Assembly (NCBI RefSeq): GCF_030867095.1
Contig: NC_081824.1
Location: 120,846,162 to 120,910,161, forward strand
Source of the DNA: Alligator mississippiensis
Lineage: Eukaryota > Chordata > Crocodylia > Alligatoridae
Reading direction: 5' to 3'
Length of the DNA stretch: 64,000 nt
Shown here: one piece after another, positions 1 to 12,081 of the stretch
Layout of the letters: each line of letters starts with the position of its first letter
Position numbering within the stretch: the stretch's first letter is position 1
The notes under the pieces: generated by a model
Seen by the model: only the letters and a program-made list of their open reading frames with translations
Database searches by the model: none
What the model was told of the DNA's origin: nothing
Made by a program: the position numbers and the translations under genes

Positions 1-879
1 AGCCTAATCTGCATACTTACACTACTAGTTGGTTTTTCTGTTGTGCTCTCTTTCCACCCCCTCACTTCGCAAATAATTTAGGTCATCACTGGAACTGGCT
101 TGCAGAATTGGAAAAGGTCTATTAAGGGCTTACACCTTCAGCTGCTCTGTGTGTGAAACTTGCATTGATTTCACAAGCAACACTTGCTAATAAGGAGAAT
201 TGAGAATAAAGTGAATTAGTGAAGGCTAAATCCTTTGCTGTTCTGAGACACAAGGGCTACAAAGCATTTCAAGACTGGAGCCAAAAGTCTCTCTGGAGAG
301 GAATGGGACCAGATACTGATTACAAAGAAATATAAGCCAGAAGGGACTAACCAACAATAAGACTAGTGACTCATCTACCTAATGCAAGAGGCAAGAATAT
401 AGATAGCTACAACAGGAAGGATGAAAATTGAGGTAATACATATATAGGACTTGGAAATGATAGGAATACCTGTGACAGAAGACAAAACATGTAGATAGAG
501 GTGGAAACAAGAATTGGCACAGTGATAGTGAATTAAACCAGAATAATAACTGTATTTTATAGAAAAATGGCAGCTGAGTTGTTTGTTCAGAAGGATGCAT
601 ACAGCAAATTATAGAAAGAACACAATAATAATTTTCACTCTATCTAAAGCTGTGTGGTGCTGCAGTCTACAAAGAAAAAAAAACTTTCTTGGGTATACTC
701 TGATATTTCTTTTCTGAACAGATGCTAGCAGATGAATATCATACCTCAGGGACTCCATGTGACCAGTCTACTCCGTTCTACGTACTACACAGCCTATTCT
801 GTGCTACATTGTTTCTGAGAAATAGAGGAACCACCTTGTCTGTGTTCTATACAGTAAATAGGAAGAAATCACCACCAGA
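1..879. other. Intergenic DNA, nothing recognised
   Basis: AT-rich sequence without recognisable coding, RNA or repeat features. The last 100-200 bases may be an unrecognisable 5' part of the Penelope-like element that follows. Confidence 0.4.
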
Positions 880-1434
880 CTTGCAGAACTAACCAACAAC
901 ATACAGAACTGCCTGGACATAACAGCCATTTACCAAGAGGCGATCTCTGCATCCAGCCATGAAGTCTGTCATAGTCTGTCATAAACACTTCCACTCCTTA
1001 AAGAAGATGAAGGAAGCAAAACTTTTTTCAACCTTACATACTCCAGCAACAACCCTACAATCCACAGCAATGTCATCAACACTCTCAGTCCTACTGAGGT
1101 ATCTGTACAATCCCCTGGTTTTTCCTTCTGCCCCTTCCTTCTACCCTTCAATCAGTTACAGCTTTGTGAGAACTTTGAGGTTTCTTAAAATAAAGGAAAT
1201 GTTTCCATGACAATGAGCCACACAATGATCAGCCCCCACAGACCTGACTCCTACACAGCACAAAGGTGGAGTCTTGGAGGTGTCTTCCTCAAGGGCTGCA
1301 GCTTCACTTCCTTGAGGGCTAGAGCTGTACATCAACTGTTTCTGCTTCCATGCGTGCATTGAGTTTGCCAAAGAGAAATGCATACATTACAACCTCAGTT
1401 CTACAGAACAGAGAGTCATACTTGGACTTAAAAA

Positions 1435-2650
1435 CAACCCTGATATTATTATACAACACGCTGACAAGGGAGGTGCCACTCTTGCCATGGACAAAACAGC
1501 ATACATACAAGAAGCCAAGAGACAATTTTCCAACACAGGTTTTTACCAATTTTTGACCAATGACCCCATGAAACAATTCCAAAAGGAACTAGGCAGTCTC
1601 TTAAAGATGCTGTCTCTGGAAACACTGGAGAGCATTTCTGATTATACCACCTAGAAATATTTTACTTTTTATTCAAAATCCACAGACCTGACAACCTAAG
1701 ATGCCTCATTGTGATGGTGCCAGTGCCAGAGACAGAGGGCTTTTATGGCTTATGTGGGTTTTATCATATTCCCATATACCACTGGAGCTTCCAGGTATAT
1801 GGAAGACGCAACAGATTTCCTAAAAAAAAATCGGCTTCATTAACAAGCTTCCACCAAACACCATATTAGTTACCATGTATGTCATATCTTTGTATACCAA
1901 CATTCTTCATGAGCACAGATTACAAGCTATAAACACCATTATCCCTAACAATGACACTACACTACCTGTTTCCGTTACACTCTTCTGCTTCTCACACAAT
2001 CATTTCAGATTTGGTGACACCTTATACCTACAAATAAATGGTACAGCCATGGGCATATGCGTGGCCATAGCCGACATGTAGAGGGGACACCGGGGGGCAT
2101 GTGCCCCCACTGAGATTGGTGGCCGCTGCTGAATCTGCCACTGGCTTCTGCGGGTGCCCCCCTGCCCCCTTGCTGTTGATGTGGCTGCCAGCTGCTGAGG
2201 GTGGTCCCCACTTGCTGCTGCCAACACTGAGGATGGCGGCTGTGGGCAGTCCCTACTTGCCATTCACCTCCCCCCCCGACACCGCTGCTGCTGCCTACAG
2301 GCAGTTGCCGTGCTCCCCAGCCTCCAGGGGCATGCATCATTCATGTGCGTGGCCCCCCAGTATGCCAATAGATTTATGACAGACCTTGAAGTCTGCTTCC
2401 TCTGCAGCTGCCCTCTCATCTCCCTGGTAAACCTAAGGTACTTTAGTGACATTTTAATCAGACCTGGGAAGGAATCTCTAGAGAAATTCTACCAGGACTT
2501 TTACAAATACTCCTCCATCAAACTGACTCTAAAATACTCCACCCAGAAAATTCATTTTTTGTACACCACTGTGAAACTTTGCAGTGACCATATCACTTCC
2601 ACATCACATCAGAAACCAACCAACTGCTACAGCTACTTCTAGCTTTCATC
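1435..2650 (+). pseudogene. Penelope-like reverse transcriptase pseudogene
   Basis: These are remnants of the Penelope-type reverse transcriptase. A finger-region segment (HADKGGATLAMDKTAY) sits at 1456-1503, a SLYTNI motif near 1888-1905, and the family's GTAMG signature at about 2039-2053. The palm segment with FSDILI, where other copies have a YxDD-like FxDDI or FIDD motif, is near 2440-2460. Stops and frameshifts divide the blocks, and a 280-bp insertion splits the region right after GTAMG. It cannot encode an active enzyme. Confidence 0.8.
2067..2342. mobile_element. 276-bp unidentified insertion in the Penelope-like element
   Basis: Flanking copies ATATGCGTGGCC (2055-2066) and ATGTGCGTGGCC (2343-2354) form a 12-bp duplication with one mismatch, of which the last 8 bp are exact. 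Removing the insert restores the Penelope-like reading (GTAMG-xxVAPxYANxF). The insert is GC-rich, with GGGGGGCATGTGCCCCC near its left end and CTGCTGCTG-rich stretches. A 12-bp duplication suggests a LINE-mobilised SINE, while an 8-bp one would suggest a hAT. I do not recognise the family. Confidence 0.6.
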
Positions 2651-3125
2651 CTAAGCCCACCATGAGATCCATCATCTACACCCATGCTCTCCATCAAAAA
2701 TATATCTACTATGATCTCACCAACTAGGATGCACACCTTGGGGATCTGGGAAGGAGATACCAATACCATATCCACTCAAATCAAGAGGCCCAGCTTGTGC
2801 TCTGCCCTGCTACCATAACAACCAGGTGACAAGGACTACAGAATCCCTCTTATTGTCACCTGCAGCCCCCAACTTGAACACCTTGAACAAGTCATTAATG
2901 ACCTCCAAACTCTCTTGGAAAATGATGGCCGTCTGTAGCCTTGGGGCACAAACCTGTCCTGGCTTAGAGGCAGCCCCCCAACCTCACACAATGTCTCTCC
3001 AGCAACAGACCACCTACATTCTATTCTCATTAAGCCACCAAGTCTTGTTCCCGATCAAGGTGCCAGGTATGCTCCATTATCAACACAGACTATATCATCA
3101 CTGGACCAAACAATATGGATAATCA

Positions 3126-3841
3126 CAAGGGCAGGCAATTATTTTGGGCGGAGGGCCACTTACCATGTTTTGGCAAGCTGTCAAGGGCCGCATGGATAGC
3201 CCTACCCCTTGACAGGTGCCCCACCCCCTGGTCACCATCTTGTGACCAGAAGTCCCGCTCCCTAACCCCTGACCTTTGCCACCAGAAGTCCCTCTCCTTT
3301 CCCTGGAAGTACTCCTTCAGCAAGGGGTTTTGCCATCTCAGAATTAGAAAAATACCAAATTATATTCTAAAAAGCAAACATATACAGCATTCATTAATTT
3401 GATTTCAAAATATATTTTTGTCCTGATTTACATGTGTTTGTGTAGTGCACATAGAGGTGATTGCACAATAGCTTAAAATGAAGTCTTACTATTGTATACT
3501 GGGGGGGTGGGTATAGTTTTGTGGGAGCCTGTGGGTGTGTGGGTATGTGGAAGAAGGTGGGTGTGGGATTTGTGGGGGGCTGTGTGGCAGGGGAGGGTGG
3601 CTGGAGTGTGTGAGGGGGTGTGCATGTGGGGGTCTGTATGTATGGCAGGGTGAGGGGGGTGTGGGTACATGTGTATGGTGGGTCCTATTGTCTCTGGCTC
3701 CTGTCAGCTTTGACAGGCAGCCAGGAGCAAATAAATATTAATTTACTAATTTTTTTAGGGTGGGTGCGGGGCCCCCATGGACTAGATAGAATGGCCTGGC
3801 AGGCTGGATCCAGCCTGGGGCCTGTATTTTGCTCACCCCTG
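3126..3841. mobile_element. hAT-like DNA transposon (CARGGGYRRGCAA termini)
   Basis: The left end CAAGGGCAGGCAA and the reverse complement of the right end CAGGGGTGAGCAA match at 10 of 13 positions, with three transitions. They are flanked by GATAATCA (3118-3125) and GATTATCA (3842-3849), an 8-bp duplication with one mismatch, as expected for hAT insertions. The left end reads ...AATTATTTTGGGCGGAGGGCC, which I recall from a hAT family in amniotes. A G/T-rich low-complexity stretch occupies 3500-3670. No transposase is visible, so it is non-autonomous. Confidence 0.78.
3500..3670. repeat. GT-rich low-complexity tract
   Basis: Degenerate GTGTGGG-type units on the plus strand inside the hAT-like element. 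The plus-strand and minus-strand open frames here are low-complexity artefacts. Confidence 0.8.
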
Positions 3842-3849
3842 GATTATCA

Positions 3850-4390
3850 CATCTGGGGTTCACTGTCCTGCTCATCTACCAATGTCATATATATCAGTGC
3901 TTCCCAACCAGTGTGACAGCACAAAAGTGTGCCGTCAGAAATGAACAGGTGTGCCACGGATTTTTGCCATGGCAATGAGCTACAATTATGAACTATAATA
4001 GTTATGAGAATGGGGAATGCCTTAAAAAGTGTGCCACGAAAAAGTTTTAATGTGAGTGTGCCTTGGGCTGGAAAATGTTGGGAAATGCTGATATGTCATC
4101 ATCTGCTTACAGTGCCCTTCTGCTGTCTACATTGATGAGACAGGGCAATCTCTATGTGAAAGAATGAATGAACACCAATTGGTTTTCATTTCCAAAAAGA
4201 CACACAGTCCAGTGGCAGAACACTTCATCTCCCTGGACATTCTACCACTGACCTCAGAGTAGCTGTCCTTTAATAGCAAAACTTTTAAAACCAACTTGAA
4301 TTCAAAATTGTGTTGCAATAAATCATCCACAGGCTGGATTGTGTTAGGTATGATCTCAAAAGACATTATGGATACTTCTCCCATTACTTG
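3850..4390 (+). pseudogene. Penelope-like GIY-YIG endonuclease remnant, split
   Basis: The reading CSSTNVI before the MITE continues after it as CPSAVYIDETGQS, then a NEHQ and HSPVAEHF-like segment. This resembles the C-terminal GIY-YIG domain of Penelope-like elements, where YIGETGQ and MNxHR are typical. The first catalytic Gly is changed (YID) and the frame breaks several times, so it is inactive. Confidence 0.75.
3895..4090. mobile_element. Short hAT-like MITE (CAGTGCTTCCCAAC termini)
   Basis: The left end CAGTGCTTCCCAAC pairs with the right end GTTGGGAAATGCTG, and internal text is rich in GTGTGCC. A longer copy with the same termini lies at 43768-44156. It splits the GIY-YIG part of the Penelope-like element. 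The flanks are AT-rich (ATATATAT and ATATGTCA), and the target duplication is not clear. Confidence 0.72.
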
Positions 4391-4972
4391 GACTAGCTTG
4401 TATAAGCCATGTGTCTCTCAATAGGTTAAAGGCTTTGTTTTATACTTTGTGATCTCTTCAATTCATGTTCACCTCTCTTAGTAGTGCCCCTTTGCACAAC
4501 CTCTTCCTCCCTGTTTCCCTATCCTTTGTATTTAAATTATTCTATTCCTTTCTGTCTAGTACTCCTGTTTTCTGCAAATCCATTAATAAAATCTGATGAT
4601 GTAGGTTGCTGCCTACAGAGCTTATTCATTGCTGAACGAGCTGGCCTATAAGGTGCCACTCTGACCTGGCTTCTGCCTGATCACTAAAAGTCAAGCTCAG
4701 GAATTTAAAATGTGGTGCTTTTAGTGCACTAGTATAAAATGTAATCAGCCTTTGCAGAGACTTCACAAGACTCCATTTCAGGACTCTCAAGACTTTGTAC
4801 ATCAAAGCTCCTTTAAACTATTCTAACAGTGAATGTAATTTACACCCACTCTAAAGTAAATTGCAGGGTGCAGTTAAATGATGAAGGACTCTTGCTACAG
4901 CTCCAGAGGTGTGAGTTAAAGCTTTATCAGATGCCAGCCACAGGCTGCTCATAGTTAATCTAGCTGCAAGTG

Positions 4973-5245
4973 GGCTCATCTACACGAGACGTTAAATATG
5001 CAGTAGACTAATTCTACTGTGCATTAATGCATCACGGCAAAAGCCGTGCTAATTGGCTAATGTGCAGTAGAATTAGTCTGCTGTGCATTAATGTCACTTT
5101 TAAGACTGTGTGCTGACACTACTGTGCAGTAGAGCTAGTTACTGCACATGAGTTAGTACCTGTTATTACAGGTACTAAATTTAATGCACAGTAACAACAG
5201 CACATTAATGTACATGTAGCTAGACACACCTGTGTCTACATGAGG
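4973..5245. mobile_element. Palindromic MITE, first of a tandem pair
   Basis: The left terminus GGGCTCATCTACACGAG and the right terminus CTGTGTCTACATGAGGGG carry the inverted TCTACA core. The interior is made of inverted CTACTGTGCATTAAT / GCACAGTAG and AGTACCTGTTATTACAGGTACT motifs that fold back. It resembles crocodilian MITEs, possibly of the Chompy type, though that name is from memory. No coding capacity. Confidence 0.65.
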
Positions 5246-5500
5246 GGCCAAGTCTACATGAGACACTGACTGCACAGTGCATGATACCACTGCACAGTAG
5301 TGTTGTGTGGCAACGACTAGGATTAAGCTACTGTGCAGTAGTGTCATGAAAAGATGTTTGTCAGCGCTACTGCACAGTAACTCAGGTTACTGCACAATCA
5401 TTTAGTATTTGTTTATACATAGTTAATCTAGGTGTTTATATAAGTACTAAATGATGGAACAGTAACAACTACACAGTCAGGGTCTCATGTAGAAGCAGCC
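5246..5500. mobile_element. Palindromic MITE, second of a tandem pair
   Basis: This begins AAGTCTACATGAGAC, ends GTCTCATGTAGAAGC, and has a CTACTGCACAGTAG-like interior, so the TIRs are clear. It directly follows a related copy. Exact ends and target duplication are unclear. Confidence 0.62.
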
Positions 5501-7300
5501 AGTGAGTACCAAATCACTGTGGCTGAGAAGTCAGGGTTGACTGGCTATTATACTAGCACCTTACTCCTTTGTGCACTGTGGAAACTGGTGTGGCCATGAT
5601 AGCTTGATAGACTTGGGCAAAATTTTGTCATTTTTTTACATTGACATTGATGGAGTGGTGTAAGGCTGCCACCTTAGGGTAAATGAGAATCAAGCTCAGT
5701 GTATTTAATGCGATGTTGGCATGAGAAACTACCTGCACTTCATATGAACGACACAGATAAGCCCCCAACCCATCAATCTAGTAGTAATATTGTCATTTTC
5801 AAATACTGGTCAGAGACATCTGAATCTCAGCGTTTTCAGAAGCGGTTATGAGACAAAGCTGGTCAAGTCTTGGTTCTTATCAAGGGCCAAATCATAAATG
5901 GATATTTATTACACCCCCCTCCCCCCAATTACTCAGTATGTGGGTATCTGCTGACATGAAGTCATCTGAAGATGAAAACAATGAAACTGAGAATAAACAT
6001 TTTGGTGATAATTTATATCAAGTCAAATGTTTCTTTGCTCTGTCTATATTAACCCAAAGGGACTGGGATCAGAGTTGTTTCACTTGCTTGACTACTGTAT
6101 AGTGGCCAACGAACAGCGATGGCTGAAAACCTGAAAAAAGAACATTTTAGGAGTTCTTAGAATTGTTCTATAATGTCTTGAACTGGAGAAGTGACGTGCT
6201 CAGCTTTGGATTTAGGGGGCACTTCTCCAGTGTGGAACTGCAGAGCCCAGTTTTTGCAGAGACTCTGAGGAGAGACCTGGAGAAAAAGTTCTGAAATCTT
6301 CCAGAGATTCTGGGATTCTCTCCTGGGAAGTGATGTGAATCCATCCCATTGCTTGAAATATTTACAACTAAAATGAACAATCTAAGGAATAATCTTGTAC
6401 TAGTAGGGTAGAAGTCACCATAGGTGACCTCAGTATTCATCTAATTTCTGTGATTATATTAAGGAATTATTTTCTTATTGAAAAGGACTTCAGTCCATAA
6501 ACATATAGCACAGTTTATGTGTTGTTAACTTCCTTTTACTTTATTTAGAAGTACATTTATAAATCAATTCACATTTTCTGTAGTTCTAACTATAAGCCTC
6601 AGAATACAGAGCTTCAGTGCCACCTAATGGCCAAATAGTAAGTATTTTCTGTAGCCAACCAAGTAGATTTTTTTTGTATGTCGTATTTACTCCTCTTCTG
6701 TTTCAATATGTAATCTAGGAATTGAATCTAAACCCCTTTTAAGTTGCAGCCTCGACAGTTTAAATGTATCCTTAATAAATGTTGATGATTACCTACACTC
6801 TTTTGTCTTTAATTTGTAATGTTCCGTTAAAAAGGTTAGCAAGATGCGTGTGATTTTGGGGGAGGGGGGAAGGGGGTTGTTTGTTTTTTTAAGCCATGTA
6901 CTCTGCTCAAGAAGCTTATAACACAAGACAGTTTTGTGACTGATCCAGGTTTGGGAATAACTGGACAAGGTGTGAAGCCTATGAGATGAAGTTATTTTTC
7001 TTTGTGGGAAATATCATGCAGATGAGGTCTCTGGTCATGGCACTTTGATGCATCTCTCTGTTAAACGAAGCCTGATTTTTAAGCACACATTTCCCATTAA
7101 CTTCAGCTGTTGTTTTAAAATCATGCCTTTAATCTTTTATTTTACTTTACTAGTAGTAAAGTATATATTTCCTTGTAAAAAGCCTAATATAAGAAGAGTT
7201 AACAAAAGACATTAAAGAATTGGTAAAATATGAGATGAGTAACGGTAATAGTGAATGTCAATCTTAGCTCTTAAGGTTTTCATACGTGTGTCACCATATG

Positions 7301-7331
7301 TAAGTGTGTGTGTGTGTGTAATATATATATT
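7301..7331. repeat. (TG)n(TA)n microsatellite
   Basis: A short run of TG dinucleotides passes directly into TA dinucleotides. No gene context. Confidence 0.85.
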
Positions 7332-9201
7332 GGAGACTGATCAAACTGCCCTACATATTTTTGTGCATGCAAAGTTACAAGATGGGCTGGTATTGAAATA
7401 CCCGACTCATACCTTTTAAAATCCTGATGTTACAAATATCTTTTTTTTAATGAGACAAAGAGAAAACCAGACAATAGAACGACAGAGAAAAAAACGTGAT
7501 AGTGGTTCATCTGTTCAGTTATTTGATGTTCTTTTTTGTTACGGTTTCTGGGACTTTGCATTATCCTCTGTGTGTGTCTGATTTTTAGCTATTGTGGCGT
7601 AGTATTAAAGCATAGAAATACAGTTTCTGAAACACCCTCTTTTTCTAACAAAATGATGCACTTAAGAGTACATGAAACTCTGAGACAATGCCAGTTTCAG
7701 GACTCAAATTCCTTTAATTTCCCAATGTATTTAGATGTTTCTGGTATCTGCCAAATATTAAAAAATAAATACTTTTCCCTGCATCATGTGAATAGTAACC
7801 CTCGTTTGGTCAAATGTGCCTTCCTACTTAGTTCCCTACCAACAGATGAAATAATAGCAGGTGAAGCATGTTATGCCTGGGGTTACGGTAAAGCATAAGC
7901 TAGGCTGATAACATGAGTCTAGCACTGTGATAGCCTCTTAGCAAACATTTTGCAGGAATTGAAGGCTCCAAGGATGAGAAGGATGAACCGTGGGCAGTGG
8001 TCATTTTCTCTTGCATCATTTACTCCTCCAGGCAAGCAAAGGCTTCTGGCGTTAAGTGAATATTGGTCTTTTTGGGATAATTTACATTATCCCTCATGGA
8101 TCCCAGGATACATAGGGGAAGCAGGCAGAAAGTAATTAGGAGGCAGGGACAGGAGGGCTTCTGAAAGAGGATATTGCCATGGCAGCCAGAAATGTCATGA
8201 AGCACTTACTCAGGCCTGGGTTACCATACAGACCGCCACACCTTTCCCTGTTCTCTCCTAAAGTTTTGGAGTATAAACTCCCAACCAGACTTGGGTTGGT
8301 AGAAAACAGTCACTTGCAAAGAAACATTCAGATGGAAACTCCACAAATCCAGACTTGGGAAGCTTCCAAACCTGTATCACAATTAATCCAAATGGCAGAC
8401 ACTTTTGACCCCTGTTTTGTATACCAATACTTTTTTTATGACACTTGTGATTGACAGAAATGGTTTCAGGGTTTGTTTGTTTTTTAATCACAACAGAAAC
8501 CTTTTTTGAACAATTAAACTTTCTCTGCAGTACTTGCAATACAGACTTTGCAGCTTTGCTCTAGTGAAAGTATAACTGAATAGAAAGTTACCTTCCTGCT
8601 TCCATTGGCCAGGCTGAGAGACATTAAAAATAAACAAACAGCACAATACTGCAAGAGAGGTCATTTCAATTTTAGTTGCCTAAGGCAATGGAAAAAGAAA
8701 CTGTTTCCTTTGAAATACATGACTTTTCATTTTCCCCCTTTATGGCAACTTTTTTAAAACCACATTTCGAGCCAGGGGATGGTATTTTTTTCCTCTTTGC
8801 AGGGGCAGATGATTATGTTATTATACATTTCATCCCCCACCATCCTCAGGTAGTGATCCTAGTGCACAGAACAGATGCCACCTTAGAACCTGGACTCCCT
8901 GTCTATAAATACTATGCATCATTTTCAGACCGTTCTGTAGAGTACCATAGCATTGGTCTCTGAATGAAAAATTTCACAGAAAAAGGAAGACAGGTTGATA
9001 GTTACAGTCTGTTTAAGCTTTTTGGTGTATAAAGTTATTTTCTTCTGAGTTGTAATTTGCTTCTTACTTTGTTTATTATTCATTTGTCTACAGAGTCCCT
9101 TTAGTCCATGGACACATTTATTTACATTAAAACTGTCATTCCACAGGTAAATACAATGCTGAAAAAAAAGTTAATAATTCCTCTTGCCTTTTGTACACAA
9201 T

Positions 9202-9215
9202 CCACAAGGGGGCGT
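9202..9215 (+). promoter_or_regulatory. Candidate CTCF-binding core
   Basis: CCACAAGGGGGCGT is close to the CTCF core consensus CCASYAGRKGGCRS. It lies about 3 kb downstream of the CITED2 3' end in otherwise AT-rich DNA. It is a sequence match only; occupancy is unknown. Confidence 0.45.
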
Positions 9216-12075
9216 GAATGCCTAATATATGCAGGAATTAAAACAGTTTTGCATTTCAAAACTGACCACCCGTAACAGATTAGCAGATTAATATTTTGCT
9301 CTAAAGGATCTGGCCTTTACTGTTGACATCAATTTATATCCAACCCAGACTTTTACAGTTGTAAAAGTCATTGGGACTATAAAGTTTACAATAGATGTCT
9401 GTTCTTGGTGTACCCTGTACAGCAACCCATGAACAGCAACTTTTCTTGCAAAACCCATCTAGTGCTGAAATGGCTTTCTCAGCACCAGTAAAGTCAGCAT
9501 GTCAGCTACATGTTTTTTCAATCAAAAGCCTAATTATTTTATTAATCAGCACCTATTTTTTCTGATGAAGGTATTTTGTGTTGTGCTGCAGCTTATCACT
9601 GATCTCCCTTCCAAATAAAGCAGTGTGGCTATTTATGGACATGGCTTAAACAACTGCAGATCTCATGTACCATATTAGAACTTTTTGAAAAGCAGCCAAA
9701 GTACAGAGGTCAAGTTTCCTGTACTATAAGCAACTTAATAGGACACAAGATCACAGCATGGCTTGTAAATATCTGGCAGTACAGTAGCTGGTAAAGTACA
9801 AAGTTGTACATATTTCACTAATCACTTGCTTCAAACAATAAATTTTAACAAATTTATAAACACCATGAAATCCAAATAGGATCAACTCAAGGGCCTATTA
9901 CTGCTTCAATTGAAGTCAAGTGAGAATCTTGTCACCGGCTTCAAGGCAACATCAGGAACAGGCCCCACAGGTTGCTTTGGTAGATACTATGTAAAAGTGT
10001 TGCAGATGAAGAGATTTTTGTGTTAGAGATAAAGAGATGACATCCACTGTGTACTGTGTTAGAAGCTAAGTGACAACGTGGGTGATGTGATCATGTTCTA
10101 GTTTTCTCTGTGCTGCAATATGATGGTTCCACATTTTTTTTTCAGTTTTTCCTCAAAACCAGTGCTTGTGGTAGCCCTCTATCCGACCATTTTTCAGAGG
10201 AAGTGAATCTCAGCAATTGTACAATGAGGTGTAAGGGAATAGATATTTTTCTTATGTGCCCATAAACCTGGCTATTTATGGAAAAAATAATATGAAAGGA
10301 TTTAATGCTGAACACAGAAAGTTGTGATGCTTTACCCCAAAATTAATGTATTTACCAAGTGAATAAGGCAAAAATGCATATTAGCAACCCCAGAAGACTG
10401 TCTCCTATTTTTAGGAGACCATCAAAAAGGATTTAAATACCAATTCAAGATCACACTTGGAATAGTTTGAAGAGCAATTTTCTTAGTCAGGTGATTAGAA
10501 TTGGGGTGCAAAATTCTAATGAGAAGAGCCAATGATGCAATGTGCAGGGCAAACAGCTTTGAAATGGAAAAAAGGGATTTCTTTAGTGCCAACTTAGGCA
10601 ACAACTCTTCAGACTACATCACAGATTCTCTTAAACACCTTATAAGTTACCGGAAAGTTGATAATTTATGCGTTAGTATCACTCGATGATAAAAGTAATG
10701 TCTGAAACCATACAGTTGCCTTTTTAAAATATTTAAATGCTGAGACTGGCCTAAGTATAAATTTACACATATTGAGAAGGGCATCATTACACCACTTTTG
10801 TCCAGTTCCAGACCAGTCTGCCTTTTTTGATGATGTATGTATTTTATAAATATTAACCAATATGAATATCAGCAAGATTTTCCACATTGATAAAGTCAGA
10901 TTTATTACTGCATTTTTTTAAAACGGGTCAAATCAAGTATCACTTTTACCACCAGCTGGGACAATGTTACCAATATTAATCAGCTTAGAATGTGCAGCTT
11001 GATTCCAAGTTTTACTGTCATTTTTATGCTCACACCATGTGGGGATATTCTCCTGTTTGCACACCTGGGTTTACATGACAGCCACATCATAGCTTTATTC
11101 TTTTCCATTTTCACGCTGTTTTTCTTTTTAACTGAAAAGGAAAAGCCAATGAAACAAATGGGAGAGAATGGTGTCATTTCAGTATTAAATTTTGGATACA
11201 CTAAGTGGATTATAAGCATTACTAAGGACATGATCCTGCACTCCTCACTGAAGTAATGACTTAAATGGCAGATTTGCCAAAGAGACCACAAGATTTGGAT
11301 CTTCAAGAGCAAGGTACCAATTGCATTATTGTCACACAAGGATGTTCTCCTTCCAAAGATCCGAAGTAAATTAATATGAATTCATTTCAGTAGGATTAGC
11401 TGGCAGTCATGTCTGAAAAAAATAGATTAGTTGTCCCACAGTGGAATGTTTTCACTGATCAATGCTGGTTATTTCCCAAGTCACTGCAAATGGTTTTGAT
11501 GTGATACAAGTCTTGTAGGTTGATATAGCAAACTTCCATGTAAACCAAGTGATTGGAGATGGCATAGGAAGAAAAAAAACAACACCCCACATCCTAACCA
11601 ATTTAGGTAATTCTTCAAGCAGGATATAATAAAAATACAAAAGAACAAAGTCTACTATATAAATGAAAGAGGATTTATAAAATTACAAGTTTAATAGATA
11701 AATATAATAAATACTTTATGCATCATAATTCTGGACAACTACATTTAAAGCAAGTATGTTGGCAAGTCACAAAAAAGTTGCTTCTTGGCAACTTTATTTT
11801 CTGATAATACCACATTGACAGGCATGTTACAATGTTATTTAATGAGGCTTTATGCTGTAATTCTGTTTAAATCCTGCTGTCCTACTGAGCTCACCATGAC
11901 ACATACATGGGTGCAGTGCACTTTCTATTTGGGAATGTTTTCTTGCACACCAACACAGTTTTACAGGTAGATGTTCTACTTACCAAGGGGAAGGGGGAAG
12001 TTTAAGGGCAGGGGGAGGGGGGGGGGGAAAAAATCGGGAAATGACTTCTAGAAAAACTAAAGCATTTCTTAACTT

Positions 12076-12081
12076 TTTATT
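12076..12081 (-). terminator. CITED2 polyadenylation signal AATAAA
   Basis: A canonical AATAAA on the minus strand, about 1.1 kb downstream of the CITED2 stop. The surrounding AU-rich sequence resembles my memory of the distal CITED2 3'UTR in other vertebrates. Cleavage would fall near 12055-12065, followed downstream by a G-rich run on the plus strand at about 12000-12028. Confidence 0.7.

Larger units (their letters stand above)
880..4690 (+). mobile_element. Degenerate Penelope-like retroelement, interrupted by three insertions
   Basis: Translated fragments on the plus strand match Penelope-like elements in order. A segment with an NxxADKGGAxxxMDK-like motif lies at about 1435-1640, and the YxxxTDFL...VISLYTNI and GTAMG reverse transcriptase motifs at 1780-2075. 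The YANxFMxDLE...FRYxxDILI-type segment lies at 2355-2650, and a C-terminal GIY-YIG endonuclease (TNVI...CPSAVYIDETGQSL-ERMNEH) is split across 3850-3894 and 4092-4390. The 3' region near 4590-4660 contains a CCTATAAGGTGCCAC tail that I recall from Penelope-like ends. Many frameshifts and stops show it is long dead. Identity is solid; the 5' end is uncertain. Confidence 0.82.
5510..12057. other. Repeat-poor intergenic DNA downstream of CITED2
   Basis: Mostly AT-rich, unique-looking DNA with many short open frames but no recognisable protein. The 120-codon frame at 7536-7898 and the 95-codon frame at 8676-8963 show no known motif and are probably chance. A short (TG)n(TA)n microsatellite lies near 7303-7331. 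Possible regulatory function for CITED2 can only be tested by conservation. Confidence 0.5.

Noticed and set aside
3895-4090. 8-bp target duplication for the short hAT MITE
   Set aside because: The flanks ATATATAT and ATATGTCA agree at only 5 of 8 positions in AT-rich sequence, so I do not claim a duplication.
7536-7898. 120-codon frame beginning with a hydrophobic stretch that resembles a signal peptide
   Set aside because: No recognisable domain, no promoter or splice context, AT-rich intergenic surroundings; probably chance.
8676-8963. 95-codon frame in intergenic DNA
   Set aside because: No known motif and ordinary composition for chance reading frames.
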